DNA of 64,000 nt from Rickettsia endosymbiont of Culicoides impunctatus (GCA_020410785.1 CP084573.1:930001-994000); one strand, 5' to 3'. Positions 55,401 through 63,599 are shown, counted from the stretch's first letter. The notes: generated by a model not told the origin, from the letters alone. A program made the numbers and translations.

Positions 55401-55768
55401 TCAATACCAAAATTGATAATGGCAGTTCTACCAGAAATACCCAACTCCTTTTCTGCTTGCATCTCGGCAGGTAGTCCATGACAATCCCAACCAAAGCGTC
55501 GCTCAACTCTTTTGCCTCTACTGGTTTGATAACGTGCATAAACATCCTTGATGAACCCAGTTAGCAAATGTCCATAATGTGGGAGTCCATTGGCAAAAGG
55601 GGGACCATCATAAAATATAAATTCGTTATTTTTATCATTTTTTACTGATGGTCTAGCATCTATAGTTTTTTGAAAAATATTATGCTTTTGCCAATAAGCT
55701 AAAATCTTTCTCTCAATTGTTGGAAAATCAACATTAGATTGAATATCTGGGTAGTGTTTTTTAGTCAT
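52448..55768 (-). CDS. ileS: Isoleucyl-tRNA synthetase (eukaryote-like type), with RPE-1 insertion
   Basis: 1106 residues. Class I synthetase: HIGH-type motif HYGH in PPFANGLPHYGHLLTG (about 64-67), CP1 editing domain (LAWTTTPWTLPANLALAIG, GDGTGIVHMAPGFGEED), KMSKS-type motif KLSKR in STGQKLSKRLNNY (about 620), DFDS-N anticodon-binding domain and an extended C-terminus without the zinc finger of standard bacterial IleRS. This is the long, mupirocin-resistant, eukaryote-like form known in Rickettsia. About 50 residues (about 800-850: LPAKVAYAEEFEGNEERRTA, AYSNVCEDSSTALTYKLPAE) are an RPE-1 peptide. Flanks remain aligned, so the enzyme should work. Confidence 0.95.
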   Translation of the reverse strand: MTKKHYPDIQSNVDFPTIERKILAYWQKHNIFQKTIDARPSVKNDKNNEFIFYDGPPFANGLPHYGHLLTGFIKDVYARYQTSRGKRVERRFGWDCHGLPAEMQAEKELGISGRTAIINFGIDKFNEHCQSSVMKYADQWQKYVNRQARWVDFDNSYKTMDKAFMESVLWAFKELYNKGLLYESMRVMPYSWACETPLSNFETRLDNSYRERTDKAVTVSFVLNEKLPSSGQYNEYRMLAWTTTPWTLPANLALAIGANIEYALVPNGQVCYILAKFALEKYHKELGLSADTNYDIIEGKCLLNMNLTYQPLFDYFSNHPGSFKVLSGDFVVEGDGTGIVHMAPGFGEEDQILCQSQGIELVCPVDNAGKFTKEIYDFVGLQIFDANDQIIIKLKNQGNWFKTEQYIHNYPHCWRTDTPLIYKAVPSWYVKVTEFKDRMVELNQQINWIPLHIRDNLFGKWLENARDWSISRNRFWGTPLPVWKSDDPVYPRIDVYGSIEELEKDFGVTIVDLHRPFIDQLTRKNPDDPTGKSMMRRIEDVFDCWFESGSMPYGQVHYPFENKDWFEKHFPADFIVEYSAQTRGWFYTLMVLSTALFDQPPFLNCICHGVILDSTGQKLSKRLNNYADPLELFDKYGSDALRVTMLSANIVKGQELLIDKDGKMVFESLRLFIKPIWNAYHFFTMYANADQIKAELDFNSQNVLDRYILSKLKISVQKIQHGLDNFDSQIAYSNIADFFEVLNNWYIRRSRNRFWKSEKDQDKKNAYNTLYSCIKIMSSAQSSLLPLISEEIYLGLTGIEPKGDNRLPAKVAYAEEFEGNEERRTAAYSNVCEDSSTALTYKLPAEVEFCGKSSVHLTDFPTLDKIEVDDDLVSTMDQILDICSNALFIRSSENIRTRQPLSSLTIISSNNELLIKFEELIKDEINVKKVIYKDDVENYADHKLSINFPNLGKRLPHKVKDIIVASKKNQWQLTPEHLIIAGEKLNNDEFSLALQPKNAKGTKSLANNQGLILLDLEITRELYEEGIARDLIRFIQQTRKDANFAINDRIFLEIIGKPDFMLIVQQHSKFILEQTLSEFASNFTPDYMTDIELDSNTISIRVSKQF
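53213..53360 (-). repeat. RPE-1 element inside ileS
   Basis: The encoded peptide (EEFEGNEERRTAAYSNV, CEDSSTALTYKLPAEVEF) has the recurrent RPE-1 pattern of Rickettsia (EEFEGDTE-RTAAY--VREDASTGLTYKLPLE). Translated in frame with ileS. A short relic of the same element lies at 59656-59705. Confidence 0.9.
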
Positions 55769-55793
55769 TATAGTCTCGATTAAAGAAAGTATA

Positions 55794-56465
55794 TTATAAA
55801 AATAGTCGAATAATTGGTATATCGACAGGGTTTGGTAGCTTTAACATATTCTTACATTTAGAGGATATAGTTATGATATTGGATAAAGATTTAGTAATAT
55901 ATTTATCAGTATCTATATTATCTTCTGACTCATCTTGAATGTAATAGAGTATTGAAGTTATATAAACACTGAGTAACAGACCTCTCTTAGTATAATAATT
56001 ATAATCTATAGACTTATCACCGGCATAACGCCAAATTAAGTCACAAGTACGAAAGGCTGTTTTTGTTGCAAATATGCTGTTTGATGGTACGGCAAAATAA
56101 CTACGATTCCTCAAATGTACAAGTTTAGCTATACCATCTTTTATTCTGATTTTTAAGGCTAAATCAATTTTATCCCTTATTTTAATCGGGGTCTCCTGCT
56201 GAGATAATAACTCCAGCATTTTCTGGTCTTGCCAGCTTTCAAAAAAATCAACTATTTCCCTTATCCCCTCAGGAAAAATTATATGGCAATATCCTTTAAC
56301 AAAACCACATTCTGTTTCCGTATCTGCTAATAATTTATCATTCCACTCGTTAAAAATTAGCAGTTTTGCTAAAGTATGTACAAATTGTACTTTTAAACTA
56401 TGATATTTCTCTTCAATAGTCATAAATGCATCTTTTAATATTGACATATATCTTGACATATTCAT
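55794..56465 (-). CDS. COQ9-family ubiquinone biosynthesis protein
   Basis: 223 residues. The C-terminal part, TCDLIWRYAGDKSIDYNYYT, KRGLLLSVYITSILYYIQDE and SEDNIDTDKYITKSLSNII, matches the COQ9 pattern (WRxAGDxSxDxNxYTKRxxLxxVYxxTxxxxxxDxS). The N-terminal half is a TetR-like helical bundle. COQ9 binds lipids and supports COQ7 hydroxylation of ubiquinone precursors. In many alphaproteobacteria coq9 lies beside rpsU, exactly as here (divergent, rpsU at 56637). Motif and neighbourhood together make the call secure. Confidence 0.88.
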   Translation of the reverse strand: MNMSRYMSILKDAFMTIEEKYHSLKVQFVHTLAKLLIFNEWNDKLLADTETECGFVKGYCHIIFPEGIREIVDFFESWQDQKMLELLSQQETPIKIRDKIDLALKIRIKDGIAKLVHLRNRSYFAVPSNSIFATKTAFRTCDLIWRYAGDKSIDYNYYTKRGLLLSVYITSILYYIQDESEDNIDTDKYITKSLSNIITISSKCKNMLKLPNPVDIPIIRLFL

Positions 56466-56497
56466 TTAGTATATAGATAATGTTCCTATCATTCAAC

Positions 56498-56607
56498 ATT
56501 AGACTTCTTATATAAACTAATCTAGTTGGTGATTTTGTTGTCGAAACTCGGCTTCGTTTCTTCTAAAAATCCCTCAACTATCTTTAGTTTATATAAGAAG
56601 TCTAGTC
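56498..56607. repeat. Palindromic element in front of rpsU
   Basis: AGACTTCTTATATAAACTAA (56501-56520) is exactly inverted at 56584-56603. Inside it TAGTTG..GATTTT pairs with AAAATC..CAACTA, leaving a loop TTGTTGTCGAAACTCGGCTT. About 110 bp in all, ending 30 bp before the rpsU GTG, so it may be transcribed as a leader hairpin. It resembles a rickettsial palindromic element of another type. Confidence 0.75.
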
Positions 56608-56636
56608 TAATTTGCACTAAAAGGGGGTAATTAAAA

Positions 56637-56837
56637 GTGATACTAGTAAATGTTCATGCTGGGAATGGTGAGCAAGCAATCAAAAATTTGAAAAGAAAAA
56701 TGCAAAGAGAGCTTGTTTTTCGTTCAATGAAAATGTCTCGTTTCTATGAACCTCCTTCAGTAAAACGTGTCCGTAAGGATCAAGAAACAGAAAGAAGGAA
56801 GAGAAAAGTTGCTCGTAAACAAATGATGGAAGGTTAA
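56637..56837 (+). CDS. rpsU: 30S ribosomal protein S21
   Basis: 66 residues, very basic. MILVNVHAGNGEQAIKNLKR, KMQRELVFRSMKMSRFYEPP and SVKRVRKDQETERRKRKVAR are standard alphaproteobacterial S21, needed for initiation on natural mRNAs. The start codon is GTG at 56637, with an AGGGGG ribosome-binding site 9 nt before it. Confidence 0.95.
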   Translation: MILVNVHAGNGEQAIKNLKRKMQRELVFRSMKMSRFYEPPSVKRVRKDQETERRKRKVARKQMMEG

Positions 56838-56854
56838 TCGAGCTTAATGTTCTT

Positions 56855-56926
56855 GGGTTGCTTCGTCAACCTTGCGGTCTCCTCGCAATGACGGTGTGTT
56901 GCAAAAGCGGCTCCTCGCAACGACAT
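56855..56926. repeat. Family D repeat, compact copy
   Basis: GGGTTGCTTCGTCAACCTTG..CGGTCTCCTCGCAATGACGG, then GCAAAAGCGGCTCCTCGCAACGAC: one half unit plus a second truncated one, between rpsU and ppdK. Confidence 0.65.
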
Positions 56927-56955
56927 TGTTATTCGTGTAAATTGTTTTGGTATTT

Positions 56956-59622
56956 ATGAACAAATGGATATATTATTTTGGTACTAAAGGTGGAGATGGT
57001 AATGTCCAAATGAAAGATGTGCTTGGCAGTAAAGGAGCTGGTCTTGCCGAGATGTCTAACTTAAATTTACCTATTCCTGATGGTTTTACTATTACTACAG
57101 AACTCTGTAATTATTTTTATAAAAATAATTACAGTTTGCCTGAGAATTTTAATAATGATTTAGTGATAGCTATTAAAAATTTAGAAAATTCTACTGGCAA
57201 GGTTTTTGGTGATCATAATAATCCATTATTATTATCCGTTCGCTCAGGTTCAAGAGCTTCGATGCCTGGTATGATGGATACTATACTTAATCTTGGGTAT
57301 AATGATCAAGTTTGCGATGCACTATCAAATATTACTGGAAATGAGATTTTTGCTCTTGATAGCTATCGACGATTCTTAGAAATGTATGGATCAATGGTGT
57401 TATCAATTTCAAATGGTTTATTTAAAAATGCATTTGAGATGCATAAGGTTAAATGTAATATCTATCAAGAGAAAGAAATTACAGGAGATTTTTTAAGAAT
57501 AATAGTTGAAGAGTTTAAAAAAATAATTTTTAATCATGAGGAAGAATCTCATGGTAAAGAATCACTTTTTGACCCATATCAACAATTAGAACAATCAATA
57601 AAAGCCGTATTAAAATCTTGGGCAGGGGATAGGGCGGTAACTTATAGAAGGTTACACAATATACCCAATAACTGGGGTACAGCAATTAATGTCCAGTCAA
57701 TGGTTTTTGGCAATCAAGGAAGTAATTCTGCTACAGGCGTAGTATTCTCACGTTGTCCTGCAACCGGTGAAAATAAGCTTTTTGGTGAATATTTAGTAAA
57801 TGCTCAAGGTGAGGATGTGGTATCAGGGACAAGAACCCCAAGCCCTATTATGAACGAGCATGATGTAGATTGTTCAATGCAAATAGTTATGCCACAAATA
57901 TTTGAACAATTACAAGAGATTTGTAAGAAGTTAGAGTTACATTACTTGGACGTGCAAGATATTGAATTCACCGTACAAAACGGAGTTTTGTATATTTTGC
58001 AAACACGTACCGCCAAAAGAACAGCTTTAGCCAGCATTAAAATTGCTACGGATATGGTGCAAGAAGGGCTGATTTCTAAACAACAAGCAATAATGCGTAT
58101 AGAACCGGAATCGCTAACTAAGCTTTTACATACGGCTATTGATTATAGCAATACTCTAAACCATATCTCTAAAGGGCTACCAGCTTCTCCAGGGGCTGCT
58201 ACTGGTATAGTAGTTTTTTCTCCTTATGATGCTGAAAAAATGTCGCATCACCATAAAGTGATTTTGGTACGCCATGATACTAGCCCTGAAGATATAAACG
58301 GTATGTATGTTTCAGCCGGTATTCTGACAGCCAGAGGTGGGATGACCTCTCATGCTGCGGTAGTTGCTAGAGGGCTGGGAAAACCATGTGTTTGCGGGGC
58401 AAATGATGTGGTAATAGATGAAAAAAAACAGATGTTTAAAATAGGTAATACTATCATCAACTATGGTGACTTAATAACTATAGATGGCGGAACGGGGAAA
58501 ATTTTCTTAGGGGAGGTGCCATTGATTCAGCCTACTTTTACTAAGGAATTTCAAACAATTCTAGATTGGGCAGATGAATTTGCTACTTTAAAAGTTAGAG
58601 CCAATGCCGAAACTATTTTAGATGCAGGTGTTTCCCTAAAATTTGGGGCAAGCGGAATTGGCTTATGCAGAACAGAACATATGTTTTTTGACCATGATAA
58701 AATACCATTAGTACGAGAAATGATCATTGCTCCTGATCTAGAGAGAAGGAAACATGCGATCAGTAAATTATTGCCCTTACAAATTCAAGACTTTAAGGCG
58801 TTATTTAAGATTATACAGGGTAAACCGATAAATATCAGATTGCTTGACCCACCTCTACATGAATTTTTACCAACAACAGAGGATGATAAAAGAAACTTAG
58901 CAAAGGTGATGAATCTACCGTTAGCTATTGTGGAACAACGCTTGCATGCACTATATGAAGTAAACCCTATGCTTGGACATAGAGGATGTCGCCTCGGTAT
59001 TTCTTATCCTGAGATTTATCAAATGCAAATAAGGGCAATTTTTACTGCTATCAGAGAGTTACAAGTTGAAGAAAATATCAATACTATTCTGGAGTTAATG
59101 ATTCCTTTAATTAGTGATGTTAATGAACTAAAAATCTTAAAGACACACATACAAGATGTTATTACTAACATGGAAGATATTAACAAATGCAAGTTTGATT
59201 TTACTCTTGGTACGATGATTGAGCTACCAAGAGCGGCTTTAAAAGCTGGAGAGATTGCTGAAGAGGTAGATTATTTTAGTTTTGGTACTAATGATTTGAC
59301 CCAAACAACTTACGGCATTTCTCGAGATGATGTAGCCTCATTTTTTCCGGATTATTTGGAGAAAAAAATCTTTGCATTTGATCCTTTTAGTAAATTAGAT
59401 GAGGAAGGGGTAGGGGAGTTGATAAAAATTGCTATAAAACGTGGTTTAAAGAGCAATCCTACATTAAAACTTGGCGTATGCGGAGAGCATGCTGGTAATC
59501 CTCATTCTATAGATTTCTTCCATAGAGTTGGTTTGCATTATGTATCATGTTCACCATACCGCATCCCTATAGCAAGGATTGCCGCAGCTCAGGCAACAAT
59601 AAAAGCTGATGGTTATAATTGA
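56956..59622 (+). CDS. ppdK: Pyruvate, phosphate dikinase
   Basis: 888 residues from the ATG at 56956 (a TTG three codons earlier is rejected; the family starts near KWIYYFG). Interconverts pyruvate+ATP+Pi and PEP+AMP+PPi. N-terminal ATP-grasp domain: GSKGAGLAEMSNLNLPIPDGFTI, SVRSGSRASMPGMMDTILNLG. Central phosphohistidine domain: LTARGGMTSHAAVVARGLGK. C-terminal PEP/pyruvate TIM barrel: GIGLCRTEHMFF, PMLGHRGCRLGI, EIAEEVDYFSFGTNDLTQTT and LGVCGEHAGNP. Standard for Rickettsia, where it helps link PEP and pyruvate pools. Confidence 0.97.
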   Translation: MNKWIYYFGTKGGDGNVQMKDVLGSKGAGLAEMSNLNLPIPDGFTITTELCNYFYKNNYSLPENFNNDLVIAIKNLENSTGKVFGDHNNPLLLSVRSGSRASMPGMMDTILNLGYNDQVCDALSNITGNEIFALDSYRRFLEMYGSMVLSISNGLFKNAFEMHKVKCNIYQEKEITGDFLRIIVEEFKKIIFNHEEESHGKESLFDPYQQLEQSIKAVLKSWAGDRAVTYRRLHNIPNNWGTAINVQSMVFGNQGSNSATGVVFSRCPATGENKLFGEYLVNAQGEDVVSGTRTPSPIMNEHDVDCSMQIVMPQIFEQLQEICKKLELHYLDVQDIEFTVQNGVLYILQTRTAKRTALASIKIATDMVQEGLISKQQAIMRIEPESLTKLLHTAIDYSNTLNHISKGLPASPGAATGIVVFSPYDAEKMSHHHKVILVRHDTSPEDINGMYVSAGILTARGGMTSHAAVVARGLGKPCVCGANDVVIDEKKQMFKIGNTIINYGDLITIDGGTGKIFLGEVPLIQPTFTKEFQTILDWADEFATLKVRANAETILDAGVSLKFGASGIGLCRTEHMFFDHDKIPLVREMIIAPDLERRKHAISKLLPLQIQDFKALFKIIQGKPINIRLLDPPLHEFLPTTEDDKRNLAKVMNLPLAIVEQRLHALYEVNPMLGHRGCRLGISYPEIYQMQIRAIFTAIRELQVEENINTILELMIPLISDVNELKILKTHIQDVITNMEDINKCKFDFTLGTMIELPRAALKAGEIAEEVDYFSFGTNDLTQTTYGISRDDVASFFPDYLEKKIFAFDPFSKLDEEGVGELIKIAIKRGLKSNPTLKLGVCGEHAGNPHSIDFFHRVGLHYVSCSPYRIPIARIAAAQATIKADGYN

Positions 59623-59655
59623 GCTGATTAGTATTACTTAGTCATTAGACTTCTT

Positions 59656-59705
59656 TCAAAACTCTACTTCTGCTGGTAATTTGTGCGTGATACCGGTACT
59701 CTACT
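59656..59705 (-). repeat. RPE-1 relic
   Basis: CAAAACTCTACTTCTGCTGG-TAATTTGT..CGGTACTC matches, with few changes, the 5' part of the RPE-1 copy in ileS (53217 onward). Only about a third of the element remains. It lies in the 407-bp gap 59623-60029 together with MITE copy 3; nothing else is seen there. Confidence 0.7.
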
Positions 59706-59832
59706 TGTAAATTTAGCGTAATGCTAATCGGCGGCTTATTATAATTCTTCAAATAATTTGCATATATCTATTAGTGTAGTTAATTTTTATGATATATTGT
59801 TGTTAGGGGAACAATATGATTGAAATACCTAG

Positions 59833-59989
59833 GCTCTGTGAACAAAATTTAAATTACTAGATTTCGACTCTTTTTAGCTGCAAATTATAAGATTTTTTTG
59901 AAATAGAACTAACTATTCCGGCAAAAATCTTATTAATTTTCGCTTAAAAATACTCAAAATCTAAACAATTAAAATTTTGTTCACAGAGC
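59833..59989 (+). mobile_element. MITE copy 3 (157 bp, CTAG flanks) upstream of tyrS
   Basis: Same element and orientation as copy 1, differing by about one base (CGCTTAAAAATACTC vs CGCTTTAAAATACTC). Flanked by CTAG at 59829-59832 and 59990-59993. Its right end is 40 bp before the tyrS start, so it probably sits in the promoter or leader of tyrS. Confidence 0.92.
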
Positions 59990-60029
59990 CTAGGTTCTAT
60001 TGTTTAATTTTATTATTTTGTAAATAATT

Positions 60030-61307
60030 ATGTTTATTAAGGATTTTGAGAATAAAGGTTTTTTATATCAATGTACTGATTTAGAAAAACTAACAACACT
60101 AATGAACAACAGTAAAATATCTGCTTATATTGGTTTTGATTGTACAGCTCAATCTTTACACGTGGGTAGTCTGATGCAAATTATGATATTGCGTCTATTG
60201 CAGCAATATGGTCATAAACCAATAGTAATACTGGGAGGAGCGACTAGTAAGATTGGTGATCCTACTGGTAAAGATGAGGCAAGAAAATCTTTGACAAAAG
60301 AAGAAATTGCTAAAAATATTGAAGGCATAAAAAAATCATTATCAAAATTTATTAAATTTGGTACTGGGGCAAATGATGCAATACTAATTGATAATTCAGA
60401 TTGGCTAGAATCATTAAATTACTTAGATTTTCTTCGCAACTATGGTAGTTTTTTTTCTGTAAATCGTATGTTATCTATGGATTCGGTAAAATTACGCTTA
60501 GAAAGAGAACAGCATATGAGCTTTTTAGAGTTCAACTATATGTTGCTACAAGCCTACGATTTTTATCATTTAAATAAAGTATATGGTTGTTCTTTACAAA
60601 TAGGTGGTAGCGACCAATGGGGTAATATGATAATGGGCGTTGATTTTACCAGGAAACTAACTGGTAATGAAGTTTTTGGTATGACTACACCATTATTAAC
60701 AACTGCTTCTGGCAATAAAATGGGCAAGTCTGTTGGTGGGGCGGTGTGGTTAAATGAAGATATGTTAAGTCCATATGATTATTATCAATATTGGCGGAAT
60801 TGTGAAGATCAGGATGTAGTTAAATTTGCTAAATTATATAGTGAGCTAGAGGAAGGTAAAATGCAAGAATTTATCTTACTTGCTGGATCTGATATTAATG
60901 GTGCCAAGAAGCAATTAGCCTTTAATTTAACAAAACTTTGTCATGGTGAACAAGCAGCTATAACAGCCTTAGAAACAGCTACAAAGGTTTTTGAACAAGG
61001 AGAAATCGATATAAATTTACCAGCTATCTATATTGAACATAGCAGGTTAACTATAGGTATTCCGGCATATGAATTGCTTCATGAGTTAGGTCTTGTTGAG
61101 TCAAAATCTGAGGGGCGTAGGCTCATTAGAGGGGCTGGGGCTAAAATCAATAATCAACTAATCGAAGATGAAAATATGATGATTAATTTGACTTTTATGC
61201 AGGATAATCAAGTTATTAAAATCTCTGCGGGTAAGAAGAAACATGTGTTAATAAGGTTGAGGGAGTATGGTGGTTCCCTTTGTCTAGACAAAATTTTAGC
61301 AATTTAG
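60030..61307 (+). CDS. tyrS: Tyrosyl-tRNA synthetase
   Basis: 425 residues. Class I synthetase with HIGH-type HVGS in [66 protein letters not shown], the KMSKS-type [13 protein letters not shown], and a C-terminal S4-like RNA-binding domain ([30 protein letters not shown]). Full length. Confidence 0.96.
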   Translation: MFIKDFENKGFLYQCTDLEKLTTLMNNSKISAYIGFDCTAQSLHVGSLMQIMILRLLQQYGHKPIVILGGATSKIGDPTGKDEARKSLTKEEIAKNIEGIKKSLSKFIKFGTGANDAILIDNSDWLESLNYLDFLRNYGSFFSVNRMLSMDSVKLRLEREQHMSFLEFNYMLLQAYDFYHLNKVYGCSLQIGGSDQWGNMIMGVDFTRKLTGNEVFGMTTPLLTTASGNKMGKSVGGAVWLNEDMLSPYDYYQYWRNCEDQDVVKFAKLYSELEEGKMQEFILLAGSDINGAKKQLAFNLTKLCHGEQAAITALETATKVFEQGEIDINLPAIYIEHSRLTIGIPAYELLHELGLVESKSEGRRLIRGAGAKINNQLIEDENMMINLTFMQDNQVIKISAGKKKHVLIRLREYGGSLCLDKILAI

Positions 61308-61341
61308 AGATATAATTCCCATAAAATTAGTATTGTTACTA

Positions 61342-61779
61342 TTATGATAGATATATTGAAAGGATAATGCCACCTTGGTAACCATAAAATGGTTTCTGGA
61401 GCCTTTTAAAGTTAGTGATAAGACTATCTCTGACCTCTTTATAAGTTTGATATCCTGAAACAACAACACGATTTTTTGGAAAACCATATTTTTCAATATA
61501 AATATCTTTTGTGCTTTATGAATCAATAAATACTAAATCCATAATATTTGGTAAACATTTATTATTTATGTGATCTTGATGGAAAATATGAGAACCATAA
61601 GAAATATATACTGTTTTTTTCGCAATTTTTTTAAGAGTTGAATCTATAAAGTAAGTATCTAAAATTGAATTATTATAAACATTATAGGGGTTTTGAACAA
61701 AAATATAATCTGGTTTATGTGATTCAATAGTTTTACATTTTGTATAAGGCTCCATCTGTCCGCAAGGATATATAGTCAC
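61342..61779 (-). pseudogene. CDP-glycerol glycerophosphotransferase-like fragment with premature stop
   Basis: The minus strand reads HKPDYIFVQNPYNVYNNSIL...KKTVYISYGSHIFHQDH to DLVFIDS. It meets an in-frame TAA (TCA TAA AGC) and then continues in the same frame with STKDIYIEKYGFPKNRVVVSG, YQTYKEVRDSLI until 61342. One base change (GAA to TAA, giving S-E-S) explains the stop. KPDYIFVQ-PY and YGFPKNRVVVSGYQ recall TagB/SpsB-type glycerophosphotransferases (N-terminal half). The catalytic C-terminal half is absent, so it is dead. It overlaps the cytidylyltransferase by 4 bp. The short ORF at 61296 is a shadow. Confidence 0.6.
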
Positions 61780-62279
61780 TTGACTATATTACTGGTGCTA
61801 AACACTGCTCCTATTTCTTGGTCTCTTACTAAGTCAGTAACTTCAATCACCTTTGCTCCTATAAGTTTAGCTTGAATCTGTTTATTGCTAAGTTGAGGAT
61901 CATTCTTTGTTATGGCGATTATCGACGGACAAGTATTTTGTACTAATTTATTATAGTCATCAAAACCTTTAAGTTGAGGTAACATAAGTACTTTATCAAC
62001 AAAACTTAAGCTACTTAAAATTTCTGCACGTTGCAACTGATTATGGATGAATTCACGTTTTTTATAATTAGTAATAGTTTCATCTGGTTCCAAAGCTACA
62101 ATTAAATAGTTTCCTTGAGCTTTAGCATTACGTAAAAACTGTACATGACCATAATGCAATAAATCAAAACATCCTCCAACTAAAACTAGTTGATTATTTT
62201 TTGAACATTTATGCAATAATGTACCATTATAATAAATTATTTTTGTGTGATTATCTTCAACCATATTCAAATTCTCCAA
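61776..62279 (-). CDS. Cytidylyltransferase-like nucleotidyltransferase (TagD/RfaE2 type)
   Basis: 167 residues. The core VLVGGCFDLLHYGHVQFLRN carries the HxGH nucleotide-binding motif (HYGH), followed by AKAQGNYLIVALEPDE and the C-terminal substrate/catalytic region. No sugar-kinase domain, so it is either glycerol-3-phosphate cytidylyltransferase-like or the ADP-heptose RfaE domain II type. The neighbouring glycerophosphotransferase-like relic favours CDP-glycerol or a related polyol phosphate (inference). The start may be at the second Met (62264), which would reduce the overlap with cyaY from 23 to 8 bp. Confidence 0.8.
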   Translation of the reverse strand: MENLNMVEDNHTKIIYYNGTLLHKCSKNNQLVLVGGCFDLLHYGHVQFLRNAKAQGNYLIVALEPDETITNYKKREFIHNQLQRAEILSSLSFVDKVLMLPQLKGFDDYNKLVQNTCPSIIAITKNDPQLSNKQIQAKLIGAKVIEVTDLVRDQEIGAVFSTSNIVK

Positions 62280-62601
62280 ATGGTTTTAAGTTTTTGAAGC
62301 ATATTCTGAAATTAATTTTTAGTTCCTGTTCTAAAATGGCAACTAGCTCGTCAGATGATTTTGATTGCCATCTACCAGCAGCGTAATAAAAATGGTAAGG
62401 ACCACTAATTGGTGAAGATAACCAAATTTCCTTAGCCGCTGAGTGTTTATTAATAACAAATATGCCTTGGTTAGTAGTTAGAGTTAGAATATCATTCTGA
62501 AAGTCAATATCAATAAGGCAATCCTTATCTTCTGTCTCAATTATCTCTGCAATTAAAGATATAGTTTGTTCAGCTAATTTAGCAAATTCAGTATTATCCA
62601 T
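62257..62601 (-). CDS. cyaY: Frataxin-like protein CyaY
   Basis: 114 residues. FAKLAEQTISLIAEIIETED (acidic helix 1), then CLIDIDFQNDILTLTTNQG, IFVINKHSAAKEIWLSSPIS, GPYHFYYAAGRWQSKSSDEL are the frataxin alpha-beta sandwich with the invariant N-K-----IW-SSP-SGP. It binds iron and regulates IscS-driven Fe-S cluster synthesis. Ends a minus-strand series that begins with mltG, 17 bp upstream. Confidence 0.95.
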   Translation of the reverse strand: MDNTEFAKLAEQTISLIAEIIETEDKDCLIDIDFQNDILTLTTNQGIFVINKHSAAKEIWLSSPISGPYHFYYAAGRWQSKSSDELVAILEQELKINFRICFKNLKPFGEFEYG

Positions 62602-62618
62602 ATTAGTATAATCCTTGC

Positions 62619-63599
62619 TTAAGGCTCCTTCAAAGTTTTACGATAAGCCTTAACGTGCTTACTATGATCATTAAAATTATTAGAAAAATTATGCCCTCCC
62701 GCACCGTTACCAACAAAATATAATGAATCAATTTTAGCAGGATTTACTACAGATTCTAGAGATTTTATTCCAGGACAAGAAATAGCTCCAACTGGTAAAT
62801 TAGCAATATAATATGTATTATAAGGCGATTGCATTGCAAAATCTTTTTTAGTTAATGGTCTTGTTAGTTTATCTTTCCCAAGTGTTATAGCATAAATTGT
62901 TGTTACATCTGATTGTAGTTTCATATGTTTTTTTAGGCGATTTAGAAATACAGCGGCAATCAAAGGGTTGTCGGAGTTTAAGCTAGCTTCCTTTTCCACA
63001 ATGGATGCTAAGATTAATACATCAAGGCGAGTTTTTAATGGAGAATCAGGTGATAATTTTTCCATAATTTTGTCGAGCTGTAAAGACATTAATTTTCGCA
63101 TTTTATCAATGATTTGCTCTTTTTGATCGCCATATGAAAAAAAATAGGTAGATGGCATTAAAAATCCTTCAGGAATTGTTCCTATAATCTCTCCCATTAA
63201 TCGTTCTTCGCTATTAATTTTTTTTATTATTTCATGGACAAGCATACCTTCAGGTATAATCATTTTATGAATAATTGATTTACCACTGGATAATATCCTT
63301 AGAGTTTGCATAGGAGAAATATTTTGAGTAAAAATATATTCCCCACTCTTTATAGAATGTTTTAATGAATATATTTTGGCAAGAAAGGCAAATAAAGCAG
63401 GATATTTAATGATGTTATGATCACTTAATGTCATAGAAATTTGATCAGTTGACAATCTAGGTTTGATTATTACCGTCTTGTTTTCTACAAGTGAACCAGG
63501 TGTAAATAAGTAAAATATACAAAAATTGATTCCAGTAATTATTAGAATCAATGTGATAGTTACGAGAATAAATTTTATTTTTAGTATTTTCTTAAACAA
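62619..63599 (-). CDS. mltG: Endolytic murein transglycosylase MltG
   Basis: 326 residues. One N-terminal membrane anchor (FILVTITLILIITGINFCIF), a LysM-like region (GEYIFTQNISPMQTLRILSS), then the YceG domain with the catalytic Glu in LASIVEKEASLNSDNPL, FLNRLKKHMKLQSDVTTIYA, SPYNTYYIANLPVGAISCPG and AKIDSLYFVGNGAGGHNFS. It cuts nascent peptidoglycan strands. The start is TTG at 63599 with AGGTG about 7 nt before it; no ATG is available nearby. Confidence 0.94.
   Translation of the reverse strand: MFKKILKIKFILVTITLILIITGINFCIFYLFTPGSLVENKTVIIKPRLSTDQISMTLSDHNIIKYPALFAFLAKIYSLKHSIKSGEYIFTQNISPMQTLRILSSGKSIIHKMIIPEGMLVHEIIKKINSEERLMGEIIGTIPEGFLMPSTYFFSYGDQKEQIIDKMRKLMSLQLDKIMEKLSPDSPLKTRLDVLILASIVEKEASLNSDNPLIAAVFLNRLKKHMKLQSDVTTIYAITLGKDKLTRPLTKKDFAMQSPYNTYYIANLPVGAISCPGIKSLESVVNPAKIDSLYFVGNGAGGHNFSNNFNDHSKHVKAYRKTLKEP

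Noticed and set aside
61296..61526. 76-codon minus-strand ORF after tyrS
   Set aside because: Wrong frame; the same strand in another frame continues the glycerophosphotransferase-like sequence (KYGFPKNRVVVSGYQ) through a single nonsense codon.
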